DNA of 64,000 nucleotides from Phymorhynchus buccinoides (GCA_017654935.2 CM065712.1:23970585-24034584), one strand, 5' to 3'. Numbered from the stretch's first letter, positions 1-11,854 are shown. Notes: generated by a model not told the origin, from the letters alone. Numbers and translations: made by a program.

Positions 1-213
1 CACACACACACACACGCACACGCACGCGCACACGCACTCACACGCACTCACACGCACACACTTCACGTACACACACACATCACACACACGCACACGCACA
101 CGCACACACACACACACACGTACACACACACACACACTCTCTCTCTCTCTCCTCTCTCTCTCTCTATCTCTCCCTCTCTATCCCTCTCTCTCCTCTCTCT
201 CCATCTCTCTCTC

Positions 214-251
<38 letters not shown>

Positions 252-290
252 CCTCTCTCTCTCCCCCCCTCCCCCCCTCGCACAGTGTGT
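1..290. repeat. (CA)n and (CT)n microsatellites
   Basis: A long CA tract followed by a CT tract ending in poly-C. Apparent frames rich in Arg-Glu or Cys-Val are microsatellite translation. Confidence 0.98.
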
Positions 291-479
291 GACGGTCGGC
301 CGCCCCTTCACAGCATGCGTAGCGTGCTGTTGATCTTTTTATAATTTATATCATTCGCATGTGTGTGTGTGTGTGTATGTATGTGTATGTGCATGCGTGT
401 GTTGCTCATCGTTTCAGGCGTGAGGGTGAAGTCTTCGCATAGATCCGACAGCATGCATGGGGCGTTTCCCGTGAAACGG

Positions 480-960
480 TGACTGCTTTTTTGTTTTTCT
501 TTTCTCTTTTTCTTTTTCTTTCTGCATGTTTTATGTTTTCTGTCCTTGTATTTTAAACAAAAAAAAATTCTATTTTATTAATTTGTTTTTTTGCATGCAT
601 GGGGCATTTCTCGTATAAAAAAAACCGGTGATTGCTTTTTCTTTTCTTTTTTTCTCTGCCTGATTACGGTTTCTTTCCGTTTTGTTTTGTTTTTTGGTTC
701 TACTTTCTTTTTCTTTTTTTTAATGCATGGAACATTTTTACCTGTAAAAAAAAAGAAAAAAAGTGACTGTTTTTTCTTCTTTTTTCCCCCCTGCCAGGTT
801 TTTAGTTTGCTTTCCTTTAAAAAAAAAAAGTTCTTTTTTTTGTTTTTTGTTTTTTTTGTGGTCTTTTGTTTGTTACTAAGGTAACAAAGGAGGATTGTGT
901 GTTTTTTCGAGTGTGTTACTTTTTTTCTTCTTTTTTGTTTGTTTTTTTGGTCGGTCTGTC
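480..960. repeat. T/A homopolymer-rich stretch with GCATGGGGC repeats
   Basis: GCATGCATGGGGCGTTTCCC (455), GCATGCATGGGGCATTTCTC (592) and TGCATGGAACATTTTTACC (723) mark three diverged ~135-bp units, each followed by GTGACTGCTTTTTT-type sequence and long T or A runs. Confidence 0.7.
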
Positions 961-1002
961 TGCACAATAATCTTGTCAGTAACACGCACGGAATCACTTT
1001 AA

Positions 1003-1401
1003 CCCTTTCACCGCCAAAGTCTCATTTTAGCACCACAGTGGTTTAACACCTAAGTCACTAAAAGGCATCACATTGGGGTCTGTTATCCAAAGACCCTATT
1101 GTTTTAGTTTTGGGAAGTGGAAGTTCAGTTTAACGTCGCGTATCGGCTTTCGCCATGTACGACGGGCTGAACAAACCAACCAGGGTATAAAATTTATGTT
1201 CCTGAATCACTGTCCCAGCCAAAAGGCCGAGAAGCGATCAGAATCTATGAATTTTGGGAAGTAAGGATAGACCTTATTTTATATATCATATGTCACAGAA
1301 CAATCCCCAATACTGCAGACAGATTTTGTTCTCTACCCAGGTACATTTAAAGGACATTAGGGTATTTGTGGTGCTAAAATGCGACATTGGCGGTTAAAGG
1401 G
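1003..1401 (+). mobile_element. Family A miniature transposon (piggyBac-like), long copy
   Basis: It begins CCCTTTCACCGCC and ends GGCGGTTAAAGGG, flanked on both sides by TTAA (999-1002 and 1402-1405). TTAA targets and termini starting CCC are the signature of piggyBac elements. There is no coding capacity. This copy is ~150 bp longer than the others and seems to contain a duplicated GTTTTGGGAAGT segment with an insert. Internal landmarks shared by the family are GGTCTGTTATCC, GTCACAGA..AATCCCCAATA and CTACCCAGGTA. Confidence 0.85.
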
Positions 1402-1734
1402 TTAATTTTTTTAATTTTAAGAATCTGTATGTAAAAAAAGTGTTTCATGTGTGATGCGAAGGTTTTAAACTTTTATGGGGTTTTTTTAAAAAGGGAAAAA
1501 AAAGAAGATAAATATTGAAATAAAAATTTATCTTGCCTTTCTGTGTACTTCAGGCCCCAGAGAGAACAAGATGGTCAAGACCTACTATCCTAGTGCTTCC
1601 ATCCTTTAACAACAAGTAACATTTTAAAGGATTGCTAAGGATTCAGATAGAGCTAGGCTTGCATGCTTTTGTATGTGTGTGTGTGCGTGTGTGTTTTCTT
1701 CGATTTTATGTCCTTCCACTAAACGTTATTCAGA

Positions 1735-1752
1735 CAAGTGTGTGTGTGTGTA

Positions 1753-1784
<32 letters not shown>

Positions 1785-2045
1785 CGAGAGAGAGAGAGAG
1801 AGAGTGGTGTGTGTGTGTTTTCTTCCAAGCTTTAATAGCAACTAACAACTCAGCTTTTTAATACTTTAGATAGTTTTGTTCGTGTATGCACGTGCGCGCA
1901 TATGTGTGTGTGACTATGTGTGTGTGTGTGTGTGTGTGTGTGGACTCTGTGTGTGTGTGTGTGTGTGACTCTGTGTGTGTGTGTGTGTGTGTGACTCTGT
2001 GTGTGTGTGTGTGCGTGTGTGTGTGTGTGAGTGTGTGCGTGTGTG

Positions 2046-2085
<40 letters not shown>

Positions 2086-2205
2086 TGTTCGTGCATGCAC
2101 GAGCGTGTATGTGTGTGTGTGTGTGTGTGTATGTATGTGTGTGTCTGTGACTGTGTGTGTATGTGTGTGTGTGTCCGTGTGTGTGTTGTGTGTGCATGTG
2201 CACGC

Positions 2206-2253
<48 letters not shown>

Positions 2254-2265
2254 CGTGTGTTCATA
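1735..2265. repeat. (GT)n with a (GA)n block, long microsatellite
   Basis: GT/GA at 1738-1806 and an interrupted GT tract at 1900-2255 with spaced GACTCTGTG words. Confidence 0.98.
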
Positions 2266-3856
2266 GCTGCAGGTTCTTAAAATGAAGCGTTAACACCCCC
2301 CCCTTATACCTGTTTTCTCCTTACCACCCTCTGCTAGTGCATGTGTTTTTTTAGGGGGGCTCATTTCAAAGAAATCGTACAACGGAATGTTGTTTTCCCC
2401 TCCTGCGTCCTACCATCCCCCTCCTCCCCTCCCCCCCCCCTCCCCTACCCCCTCTGTCCTTACCCCACTCCACACATACACACTTTCCTTTAATTACGCA
2501 CGTGTCCTTTCATTAACACCCATTTTTTAAGCATCTCATCTCAAAACAAAATAGGAAATTAATTTCAGACCAAGTTTTTGTGTTTTTCCTGCAATTACTG
2601 AATTCCGAATTCACGTAGAATAATGCAGGAGTGCATGTGGGTGTGCCTGAAGCCTGAATTCAGGCAGTTTGATGCAGGTTCAGGCAGTGGTCTGCCTGAA
2701 GACAGGGCTCTTCTCAGGCTCTTTTTGCTCTTAAATTGGACCATTTGTGATGCAGCACAGGAAAACCAGGCTAATGTCGTAAATGATCACTTTTGACTTA
2801 TTCATATTTTCACAAAGGCCAGAGACAACAGATTAACAGGCAAAAAACAGAATTCATCTTTCTCTAATAGTTTATTTTGAACAATTTTTCAATCAATCAA
2901 ATCTCTCTCTCTTTCTTTCTCTCTCTCTTTCTCTCTCTTGTGGCTGGCCGACTTTAGCTGGGTATTCGCGTACTGCATCACATTTTAGCAAGGATTATGA
3001 TGGAAAGTTCAGGCAAACTCTTTGGTCACCGCATACACACATGACAGTGGTCGATGATTCGGTCAGATGTAGATTTTGGAAATGGGCAAGCCGATTAGTT
3101 TTTTCACAGATGAAGCGACGGCATGCTTTAAGCGATTTGAGGGGAAGGACCGCAAACAAGATTTGAATGTTTTGGGACAAACATAAAGAAAGAGCTGGGT
3201 TGATTGATCAAGAAGAGACGTACCCACTTTTTAAGTTTACGTAAATTATTTGTCCTTTATATTTTTGTGTATGATTTCATAGTATAGTCATGTTCGGTTT
3301 TTTGTTTTTTTTAATTTTGCGGTATCATTTTTTTTCCTCGTTACTTCAACACTGACGCAGAGGTTGAACCAACTCTGAATGGGAAAGGACAATGAAAATC
3401 AAAATGATGATGATAACAAGAATAATGAAACACCCTCCCTTCCCCTCACCCCCACCACCCCAAAAAAGAGAAAAAATAATCATAAAATTAAAAGAAAGAA
3501 ACAAGCAGAAATATTGGAACGCTATGTTTTAACCCATCTTGCGTTGGCATTTGTTACAGGAAAAACTTCTTGTAGTGTTCAGATTCTTTCACACATTTTC
3601 GGAAAAATCTGTCTTTTGAAGCACACAGTTACTATCGCATCATAGCAAGTGAGAATCTTCTTCACAGTGTGTGTATAACCAGCCAGAACTTAGTGCGTGA
3701 TGAAAAATGCCATCAGAGGGTGTAGGGGGGGTGTGTGTCTCAGAGTGTTGGGTGGGGGGGGGGCAAGCTATGGGCGGTTTAGGGCGGCTTGAATACACAG
3801 AGGCAACTTTCGGTTGGGCGGTTTGGGGTGGAATAAATGCAATAGGGTTAAATGTC
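2266..3856. other. No gene recognised
   Basis: Non-coding. It holds a 14-bp perfect palindrome GCCTGAATTCAGGC (2652-2665) with several nearby CAGGC words, a C-rich patch (2400-2450), a CT patch (2900-2935), a G-run (3750-3765) and no support for exons. Confidence 0.6.
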
Positions 3857-4372
3857 TGTTGAACAGGGTTCATAGGGGCCTTACCGGTCCTTAGAAGTCT
3901 TGACCAATTGAAATCTCCAAGTAAGGCCTTACAAGTGCTTACATTCACTTCAAGTTCCTTGCAAGTCCTGACAGCTGCCAAAAACTGCCCTGAGCAGCAG
4001 GACCATACTCAAAATAAATCGCAGAAGTAGCACTTTTACACTTGAGAAACATCGCTCAGCACCTACTCCACCTTACCCCCCTCCCCCACCTTCCCGTTTC
4101 AACTGACCGCTTAGCAGACGAATGATGCACCGCAAGTTGTCAAGATAAATTGGACTGAAATCTCGTTCTTTATCCTGGTGTCGTTTTGCGAGAAAACGCG
4201 TATATCTGTGTCAGCTATAGTTTTTGTATCTGCTTAGACATTGTTCACAATGCTGGGAAAGTGTTCCTTTCAAGATCGTTGGCTAAAAGATGCAGATTAT
4301 CCTTAGGCCTACAGGTCCTTACAAGGTCCTTACTTGGAGATAGCTGAAAGCCCTGGGAACCCTGTTGAATAA
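3857..4372. mobile_element. Possible inverted-repeat element
   Basis: The left end (GTTGAACAGGGTTC, AATCTCCAAGTAAGG) and the right end (CTTACTTGGAGATAG, GGGAACCCTGTTGAA) are inverted. Repeated AAGTCCTTAC-type words fill both ends. No coding capacity and no clear target duplication. Confidence 0.5.
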
Positions 4373-4451
4373 GAAGGTCTTTTGTGAAAGTTTAAAGCAT
4401 GTTAGATTTACTGTGTACTCTTATGGATTTTACTTTTTTTTTATATATATA

Positions 4452-4626
4452 CAGTGGAACCTCCCTTATCAGACCTCCCATTATAAGACTCCCTCCCACA
4501 TAAGACCTATTTCTCTGAGACATTGCCCTTCTTTGTAAGTATTAAAATTACCTCCCTTACAAGACCCCTCCCTATAAGACCTCATTTAGGATGATTTTTG
4601 AAGGTCTTATAAGGGAGGTTCCACTG
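4452..4626 (+). mobile_element. Family C miniature transposon (Tc1/mariner- or pogo-like)
   Basis: Inverted ends CAGTGGAACCTCCCTTAT and the reverse at 4609-4626, next to TA dinucleotides. The interior is made of TATAAGACCTCCC-type repeats and the shared core GAGACATTGCCCTTCTTTG. The TA target and CAGTGGAACC termini are typical of the Tc1/mariner/pogo superfamily. No transposase. Confidence 0.8.
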
Positions 4627-4834
4627 TGTAGGGGAAAACAAGCTTTGCTTGGCCTGCTTTTGGTTTTTTAGTGCATGGGCTTTTTGTTTGTGCGGTTAAT
4701 TTTTAATAGTTTTTTTCATAGAGAGAGAGAGAGTGTGTGTTTGTGTGTGTGTGTGTGAACAAGAACAACCACTCATTTTATGGTCTTGGATCCTTACAAG
4801 GTTATTGACACGACAAGGATTATACTATTAATTT

Positions 4835-5347
4835 ATGCAATATAATTATCGTCAGTGAAATTAAAAAACCTTGTATCTCAATTTTTTGGGCTTTTGAATT
4901 AGATGCATAGCTCTCTAACTTCCGATACGAGCTTTTGGTGGAAGGTGGTGGGGGACACTGGACACTTGACACTGGACACTTGACACGTGTGCCTGTGTAA
5001 CCCCACCACCTTCCACCAAAAGCTCGTATCTCTAACGACTTTCTATCTGGGTTAAATGAGGTTGTGAAAATGGAAGAAAAAGTCGTAAGTCCCAAATTCA
5101 GATCTAAGTTAAGTACAAAAAACTCGTATCTTTGTTCTTTTCAAGTCTAAAAAAAAAATGTTTTAAGTAATTTTAACGAAATGCAGGACTAAACTCGCAA
5201 TGTCTTGAACAACGTATTCATCATAGTTAATCAATTGTGGCCAACGCAGTTAATTTTTAAAACTTTTTTTAATTTGTCTCAAAACTACGAAAATTGAGAT
5301 ACGAGGTTTTTTTTAATTTCACCGACAATATTCTACATGCAATATAG
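4835..5347. mobile_element. Inverted-repeat element with an inner hairpin
   Basis: Outer arms at 4835-4885 and 5283-5347 are inverted copies (GTGAAATTAAAAAACCT and TATCTCAATTTT). Inside, 4924-4954 and 5003-5032 form a second, nearly perfect stem (GATACGAGCTTTTGGTGGAA) around copies of ACACTGGACACTTG. No coding frame. Superfamily not recognised. Confidence 0.7.
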
Positions 5348-5699
5348 AAAGGACATAGGTGTTAGTTAACCTATGACATAGTTAACCCCGACACTGGAAA
5401 CAGTTAAAGACAAATCTTCTGACGTGGTCTTGGAGTTTATCTTTATGAAGTAAACCACTCGGTTTTAATTACGCGTGTGCGTGCGTGGTGTGTGACTGTG
5501 TGCTTCTCTATTTGTGTGTGTGTTTGCGCGATAACGTAGCTCATGAACTTTGATTTCCCTTGCAATTTTGTTTCTTTTCGTATAATATTGTAATATTGTT
5601 TCAAATGTTGTGGTTATGAACAGGGCTTTGTTTAAATATAATTATTTTATGATATTTGATTTGATTGTAGCGAGTCTTATGTGTATAATGTTAACTTAT

Positions 5700-5795
5700 T
5701 TGTGTTTTAATGTCCATGTAAAGCGCTTTGAGCTCCCCACAAAGGGAGGAAAGCGCTATATAAATGTTCAGTATTATTATTATTATTATTATTAT
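5700..5795 (+). repeat. AAGCGCTATATAAAT-type 3' tail with (ATT)n
   Basis: GTAAAGCGCTTTGAGC, GAAAGCGCTATATAAATG then (TTA)n: a short hairpin tail plus a microsatellite, typical of retroposon 3' ends in many invertebrates. Further copies: 12605-12690 (inverted), 38375-38445, 43995-44065 (inverted), 45915-45980, 49930-50000 (inverted), 54650-54715 (inverted) and 60430-60490. Confidence 0.65.
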
Positions 5796-6104
5796 AATGA
5801 TCATGTGTGTGTGTGAGAGAGAAATGCACGCATGCTGCTTTTTGCTAACTTTACCCCAGCCTATTATTATTTGTTCTTATAGTTTTTTTTCGTTTTCTTT
5901 CGTTTTCTTCCTCATGAACTATGTGTTCGTGTGTTTTGGTTTTATTATTTTTTAACGAGCTACAAAGTTAAAAAGATTAAACATAACTAGACGTTCTGTA
6001 TTTTTAGAGTGATCTCACCCTTTAGTTTAATGCTTTTTTGCTCAATAATATCGGCTCAAATGATGCTTGTTCGTTTCTTTAGATAGTAGTAAATCTGTTA
6101 AAGC

Positions 6105-6280
6105 CTGTTTAACGTCCTCGGGTCTGGAACAGACACATATGGGGACATAGTAGATGTAAAGATGGTGGGAACGATCCTCGAGGTACTAAAGCTGTTTAAA
6201 CGCCCTCGGTTGGAATAGACCCATTTGGGACATTAGTAGATATAAAGAAGGCGGGAACGATCCTGGAGGCAATGCCCCAG
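6105..6280 (+). repeat. Diverged ~86-bp direct duplication
   Basis: CTGTTTAACGTCCTCGG, GGGACATAGTAGATG, GGGAACGATCCTCGAGG near 6105 recurs as CTGTTTAAACGCCCTCGG, GGGACATTAGTAGAT, GGGAACGATCCTGGAGG near 6191. Non-coding. Confidence 0.7.
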
Positions 6281-6494
6281 GAGGCAGTGCAAATCCAGGA
6301 AAGTCCAGAATTTTTAACGATGCAGATGTATGCTGACCGAGCATATAATTAATTAAAAGGGAAGTTTCTTTAGATCGTAATGAAACTTTTAATCTTTTAA
6401 CCCGATAAACCCTAAATCAGGGCTTCTGATCTTTCCCCCTCTTTGTTTTACTCCCCATTTTGACGTGACATTGATTCAGGGAAAAGAACAAACC

Positions 6495-6563
6495 AGCACA
6501 CACACACGCACGCACGCACGCACACACGCACGCACGCACGCACACCACACACACACACACACA

Positions 6564-6602
<39 letters not shown>

Positions 6603-6715
6603 CACACGCACACACACACTCACACACACACTCAACACACACATACACACACACACACACACACACCACACACACACACACACACCACACACACCACACA
6701 CACTCACACAGAGAA
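6495..6715. repeat. (CA)n microsatellite
   Basis: Interrupted CA/CACG tract; frames on either strand are artefacts of the repeat. Confidence 0.98.
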
Positions 6716-7082
6716 AAAAAGAAAGAAATTCTCTGTACCTTGTTTGCAGCTTTTACCTTTGCTCTTTTTTTCCACGCCCTCATTGTATATATATATATGT
6801 ACATACATGTGAAATGAATAAGGGGAAGGAACCTCTCATAATTAACTCCCTTTTACCAAAAGTTATTTATGGCACCTATTCGCCTAGCAAAGTGAAAGTA
6901 GTTGCCACAACAATACAGACCCAAATTCATCCTCATAATGTACATACGTGTGTCTGCGTTTTCCCACGGATGAAATTATTGACCAATATTTTTTTGATTT
7001 TTTTTTTTTGGGGGGGGGGTAGTGGGTGGATGTCTCATGCTTCCATATGGGGAGCTGGACGACCCCCGCCTTCCATGAGTTC

Positions 7083-7300
7083 CCCCCCCCCCCATGGGGA
7101 TATACCAGGAGGGTTTCTCAATACAAATAGTTCCCCCACCTGTGCTAGCAACTTTCTCTAATCTGTCACTCTCTTTGACTCTGCCTTTTCCCTTTGCTTA
7201 CTGCCATTCTGTCATCTGCTATATTTCTGAGTATTTCAGTTATTGGCTCATTCTCTTGCCGTTTTCTCCCAACAAATATCTTCCAGATACCGTAGCTTTC
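7083..7300 (+). repeat. Family E dispersed repeat (GGGGATACC, CTGTCACTCTCTTTGAC)
   Basis: CATGGGGATATACCAGGAGG, ATAGTTCCCCCACC, CTAATCTGTCACTCTCTTTG, CTGCCTTTTCCCTTTGC. The 3' part is lost. The family was not recognised; complete copies end in TTAGGCGCATAACGGCAGC and a GAA microsatellite, suggesting a SINE-like retroposon. Confidence 0.75.
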
Positions 7301-7815
7301 TTCGTTTGAGCTCCTCCGAAATAGGAATCAGGCATGGGAATTAGAGAAGACAAAAAAGACTGAAAATTGGGGTCTGGAAGCAGGCATAGAAAAAAAGATT
7401 TTAAAAAAACACCTGAAAATCGTATTTAGCCCTCAGAAAATGAAGCTTCTTCTGTTATCTAAGCCTTAAAAACAGTATTAGAGATAAGACTGATATATTT
7501 AGTTCATTTTGCATTCATTTATAAACCAACAACTTAAGTTTTACTCATTGGGCTTCTTTTTTTTTAATCTCATAAATGTCCTCTTGGACCATCCAAAAGG
7601 CTGAAACTTGCAAAAAAAGACTGAAGAGGACCATCCAAAAAGCTGAAATCAGCCAAAAGACTGACAATTCCCATGCCTGAGGAATGTGTCGTCTGAATGC
7701 AGCGGGGAGACCAGTGAAAACTGAAAACCGGACACATACGTACCTCACCCATTATGGCCGTATGGCCTGGGAATGCAGTAGAAGAAGAAGAAGACGATGA
7801 TGTGTAAAATTAATA

Positions 7816-8237
7816 TAGTGGAACCTCCCTTATAAGACAAATGAGGTCTTCGTAGGGAGGGGTCTTATAAGGGAGGTAATTTTAATACTTACAAAGAAGG
7901 GCAATGTCTCAGAGAAGTAGGTCTTATGTGGGAGGGAGTCTTATAATGGGAGGTCTTGTAAGGGAGGTAATGTTAATACTTACAAAGAAGGGCAATGTCT
8001 CAGAGAAGTAGGTCTTATGTGGGAGGGAGTCTTATAATGGGAGGTCTTGTAAGGGAGGTAATTTTAATACTTAAAAAGAAGGGCAATGTCTCAGAGAAGT
8101 AGGTCTTATGTGGGAGGGAGTCTTATAATGGGAGCGTCTCTGTGTAAGGGAGGTAATGTTAATACTTACAAAGAAGGGCAATGTCTCAGAGAAGTAGGTC
8201 TTATGTGGGAGGGAGTCTTATAATGGAGGCTCCACTG
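7816..8237 (+). mobile_element. Family C element with an internal four-fold tandem repeat
   Basis: The ends are the family C inverted repeats (AGTGGAACCTCCCTTATAAG and GGCTCCACTG). Between them a ~92-bp block (AATACTTACAAAGAAGGGCA, ATGTCTCAGAGAAGTAGGTC, TTATGTGGGAGGGAGTCTTA) occurs four times head to tail. Normal copies carry it once. Confidence 0.85.
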
Positions 8238-8739
8238 TACCGTGTGTTGTCTGTTCCCAGGTCACTGAGCTCATTCAGCGTGACACATTGACGAGAGGAG
8301 GAAGCGACCTCGTGACCTTGACCTGGATCTGGTGACCTTGATGACGACCTTGAGCGTAGAGTGGAAAGTGACCTGGATTTTTTTTTTGTCGATTTTGCTT
8401 TTGGTTTTTTTGTTTTTTCCCCTCAAGAGTTTGAATCTTCAACTTAGAAATCCGAAAGTAAAAAAAAAAAAGGAGAAAAAAACCTTTTTTATTGTTGAAA
8501 TCACTAAAAACGCTTGTGCAATACATGTATATGTAGGCTTTTCTTTCTTTTAATTTTTTTAATTTAAATTTGTTGTTGTTGTTGTAGTAGTGCTAGTTAA
8601 GCTACCACGCTATATGCATACATACATCCCACTCCCTTGTCAGACCGACAACTCCCAGATTATATTACGTATATTTTGCAGACTACAAGGCAATACTTTT
8701 TTTCATCAACTGAGACTCGACCTTATAATGCATTGCCCC

Positions 8740-9085
8740 CCCCCCCCCCCCCCCCCCAGGGGGGGGGATACCGGGGGGATCTTTTGTATAAATAGTTCCC
8801 CCACCTTCTGGAAGTTCTGTGCTTGTAGCTTCCTCTAATCTGTCACTCTCTTTGACTCTGCCTTTTCCCTTTGCTTACTGTCATCTACTATCTTTCTGCC
8901 TTACCGGTCTATACGTCTGTTCTCTCTGCCTTTTTTCACGAAACGCTTTCAAAAAAGATTTCCTCCAGCCCGGAAGTCGGACTTGCTGGGCCTATTTCTT
9001 AGTTAGGCGCATAACGGCAGCATGACGCATCTGTGCTCATAATTGACAGGAAGCTGTCTGAGCGATCGATGAGGAAGAAGAAGAT
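8740..9085 (+). repeat. Family E dispersed repeat, longest copy
   Basis: It runs from a poly-C/poly-G patch and GGGGGGATACCGG through GACTCTGCCTTTTCCCTTTG and CGCTTTCAAAAAAGATTTCC to GGCGCATAACGGCAGCATGA, GAGGAAGAAGAAG. Taken as the reference copy here. Confidence 0.78.
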
Positions 9086-9269
9086 TAATGCGTTGCGCCT
9101 AGTTGAGTTCCAGGCATGAGATTTTTCAGCCTTTGGGCTGATTTCAGGTTTCTTGACCCCACAAGTAATTTTTGAGATATAAAAAAAAGAGACCAGCCGA
9201 GAATAGAAATGCTTCTTTAGAGCGAATAAAAATAAACTAAATATGTCAACTGTAAATGCTGTTCTTAAA

Positions 9270-9650
9270 GCCCCCCCACGTCACGTGTCACATTCCCTCT
9301 TATGCTAGGAAGATTTCTTAAGATTTCTTACCAGCTATAAGAGGGAAAACACGTGGAAACCATAATTTGTGACACGTGACGTGGTGGGTCTTTAAAGACC
9401 CCCCCCCCACATCACGTGTCACATTCCCTCTTATGCTTGGAAGATTTCTTAAGATTTCTTACCAGCTATAAGAGGGAAAACACGTGGAAACCATAATTTG
9501 TGATACGTGACGTGGTGGGTCTTTGAAGACCCCCCCCCCACATCACGTGTCACATTCCCTCTTATGCTTGGAAGATTTCTTACCAGCTATAAGAGCGGAA
9601 ACACGTGAAAATCATGATTTGTGACACGTGACGTGGGGGGTCTTTAAAGC
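9270..9650. mobile_element. Three tandem copies of a CACGTG-ended fold-back repeat
   Basis: Units start at about 9278, 9409 and 9540 (131-bp period). Each begins ACGTCACGTGTCACATTCCC and ends GTGACACGTGACGTGG, so each unit is itself an inverted repeat around TTACCAGCTATAAGAGGG. Units are joined by poly-C and TCTTTAAAGAC. Fragments occur inside the family C composites at 16576-16650 and 33985-34065. Confidence 0.8.
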
Positions 9651-10590
9651 ATAGAGTATAGAAAAAAAGCTTCTGTTCTAAGGAGCTTCAACAACCTTTT
9701 TTCAGCCTTTTTCGGACGCTTTTCAGCCTAAATAATAATTTATCAATCTCATGCCTGAATTGACTGAAATCTGATTAAACAAAGTTGTGAATTCCATTCA
9801 TATCGTAAGTACTGAGATCGACTATCAGGCCGAAATCGTGAGTGAAGCCACCGAAGCAGACAGAGAGAGGGTGTGTGTCGCAGCCTCGGTTTCGACAGCC
9901 AAACATAGCAACAATCATGGCAGACATAGCCTACTGGAGCCGAAACTCATTGTAGAAATCTACTCGTGTTTTTTTCAATTGTGACTTTTCTGGGCTCTCT
10001 GACGCATACGATGCATAATTAAAAAGTGCTTCATCATATGGATATCCGGAGAGCGGCGTGAGTGTAACTTCTGTCAGAAGATTGTTTTGACAGAACTAGG
10101 CAAAATACCGACCTTTGTTTGAGTCGACCTCGTGTGTTCGATCTATTTTCGCTTTTGTTCGATCATTTTGCATGCCCCTTAAAATATGTTGCGCCTTGTG
10201 TAGGTTTAAATTCAGATTTTGGGGGGTTAAAAATTCAGCCTTGTCGTCCGTAAAATACGGTCAATGCATTTTTAGTGTCTGGATGTATTATAATATTAAC
10301 AGTCCGCTAGTTGTGATTCGCTTTTATGCGCATAGAAAAAAACCCTGGTGCTGAAGATTTTTTGTTTTGTTTTATTTTCTGATGTGATTTCTGTTTCACC
10401 TTTTGGTGGTTATCGTATAGTATAGTATAGTATAGTATAGTATAGTATATAGTATAGTATAGTATAGCATGCTTGTACTGCTGTGTGTGATGTGTTACGG
10501 ACGAGTGTTACTCGTATTATACTGTTGTGCTTTTGATTTTTACCTTTTTTGATTTTTTGTCTCTTTTGCCTTTCATTGTCTGTCTCTCTC
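9651..10590. other. No gene recognised; contains a (TATAG)n tract
   Basis: Mostly unique AT-rich sequence. A pentanucleotide (TATAG) tract lies at about 10413-10467. Short open frames have no recognisable product. Confidence 0.6.
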
Positions 10591-10836
10591 TGTTTTTCTT
10601 TCTCTCTCTCTCTCATTCTTTCTCTTTCTCTCTCTTTCTCTCTATCTCTTTCTCTCTCTCTCTCGCTGTATCTCTCTCTTTCGCTCTATCTCTCTCTCAT
10701 TCTTTCTCTTTTTCTTTCGCTCTATCTCTCTCTCATTCTGTCTCTCTCTCATTCTTTCTCTGTCTCTCTCTCTCTTTCTCTCTCACACTCTCTCTCTCAC
10801 TATCTCTCTCTCACTGTCTTTCTCATTCTCTCTCTC

Positions 10837-10876
<40 letters not shown>

Positions 10877-11272
10877 TTCTTGTACCCTGTTTGTTTCGTT
10901 TAGCGTTTTAGCTCCTTTGCTTGTCGGTTTGCGCGTCTGCTTGTTGCGTTGGCCTTTAGCCGAGCGTGTAGACTGTATGATTATAGATTTATTCAATGTT
11001 ATCGAAAGCATCGTTGTAGTGCTTATAACTACGAGTGTTTTATATTTCCCAAGGCCTTCTGTCTAAAGATCTGATCACAAATGTAATGTGGAGAAAATAC
11101 GATTTGTTGCGAAAAATGACATTTTGTTGCATGCTTCGTTGCAACATTTATTTGCTTACTTGCATTTTTTAAGTGTTGATATTCTCTGTGTGTCTCTCTG
11201 TGTCTTTCTCTCTCTCTCTCTCTTGTTCTCAGTCTCGTTCATTCTCTCATTGTATTTCACCATCTCTCTCTT

Positions 11273-11309
<37 letters not shown>

Positions 11310-11418
11310 GTCTCTCTCTCTCTCTCTCTCTCTCTTCCTGCGGATCTTTGAGGTAATGACAATAAAAAATGTTCAGTGTTTAGTGTTCTCTCTCTGTCTG
11401 TCTCTCTCTCTCTCTTGG

Positions 11419-11450
<32 letters not shown>

Positions 11451-11455
11451 TTAAT
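10590..11455. repeat. (CT)n microsatellite blocks
   Basis: CT tracts at 10575-10873, 11200-11337 and 11390-11445 separated by ~330 bp of unique sequence. Ser-Leu-rich frames here are repeat translation. Confidence 0.97.
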
Positions 11456-11606
11456 TATTCTACATGTCTACATTACCGAATGGTTTTGTCACATTTATTG
11501 ATGTATTTATGGCATCACGTTTCCTTGCTGGTCCCAACCCCACCGAACCCAAACTCCCCTACCCCTCATGACCCTTTGAATTGTGGCCCATGGCCGATGT
11601 CATTAA

Positions 11607-11850
11607 CCCTTTCACACGCCAACGTCGCATTTTTGCACCACAATGATTTAACACCCATAAGGCATCAAACCAGGGCCTGTTATCTGAAGACCCTATTTTC
11701 TTCAATTCTGGGAGGTAAGAATAGGCTTTACTTTGTGCATATCACAGAGGAATCCCCAATATTGAAGATGATTGTTTGTTTTTCCTCATACCAGGTAAAT
11801 AATCGATGGATGCTTTTGTGCTGAAAAATGCTGGCTGGCGGTGAAAAGGG
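11607..11850 (+). mobile_element. Family A miniature transposon (piggyBac-like)
   Basis: A typical ~244-bp copy flanked by TTAA at 11603-11606 and 11851-11854. Its interior contains GGGAGGTAAGAATAGGC and ATCACAGAGGAATCCCC, the segment that was amplified into the 71-bp satellite elsewhere. Confidence 0.85.
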
Positions 11851-11854
11851 TTAA

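Larger units (their letters stand above)
5348..6480. other. No gene recognised
   Basis: AT-rich intergenic-type sequence. Apart from the retroposon tail at 5700-5795 and the duplication at 6105-6280, nothing recognisable. Confidence 0.55.

Noticed and set aside
1886..2280. Long Cys-Val, His-Thr and Ser-Leu or Arg-Glu open frames
   Set aside because: They are translations of GT/CA and CT/GA microsatellites, open in several frames and on both strands. The same applies at 1-311, 6417-6812, 10527-11454, 45042-45370 and 61741-62136.
2652..2665. GCCTGAATTCAGGC palindrome as a regulatory site
   Set aside because: It is a perfect 14-mer palindrome but isolated, with no gene nearby and only loose CAGGC repeats around it.
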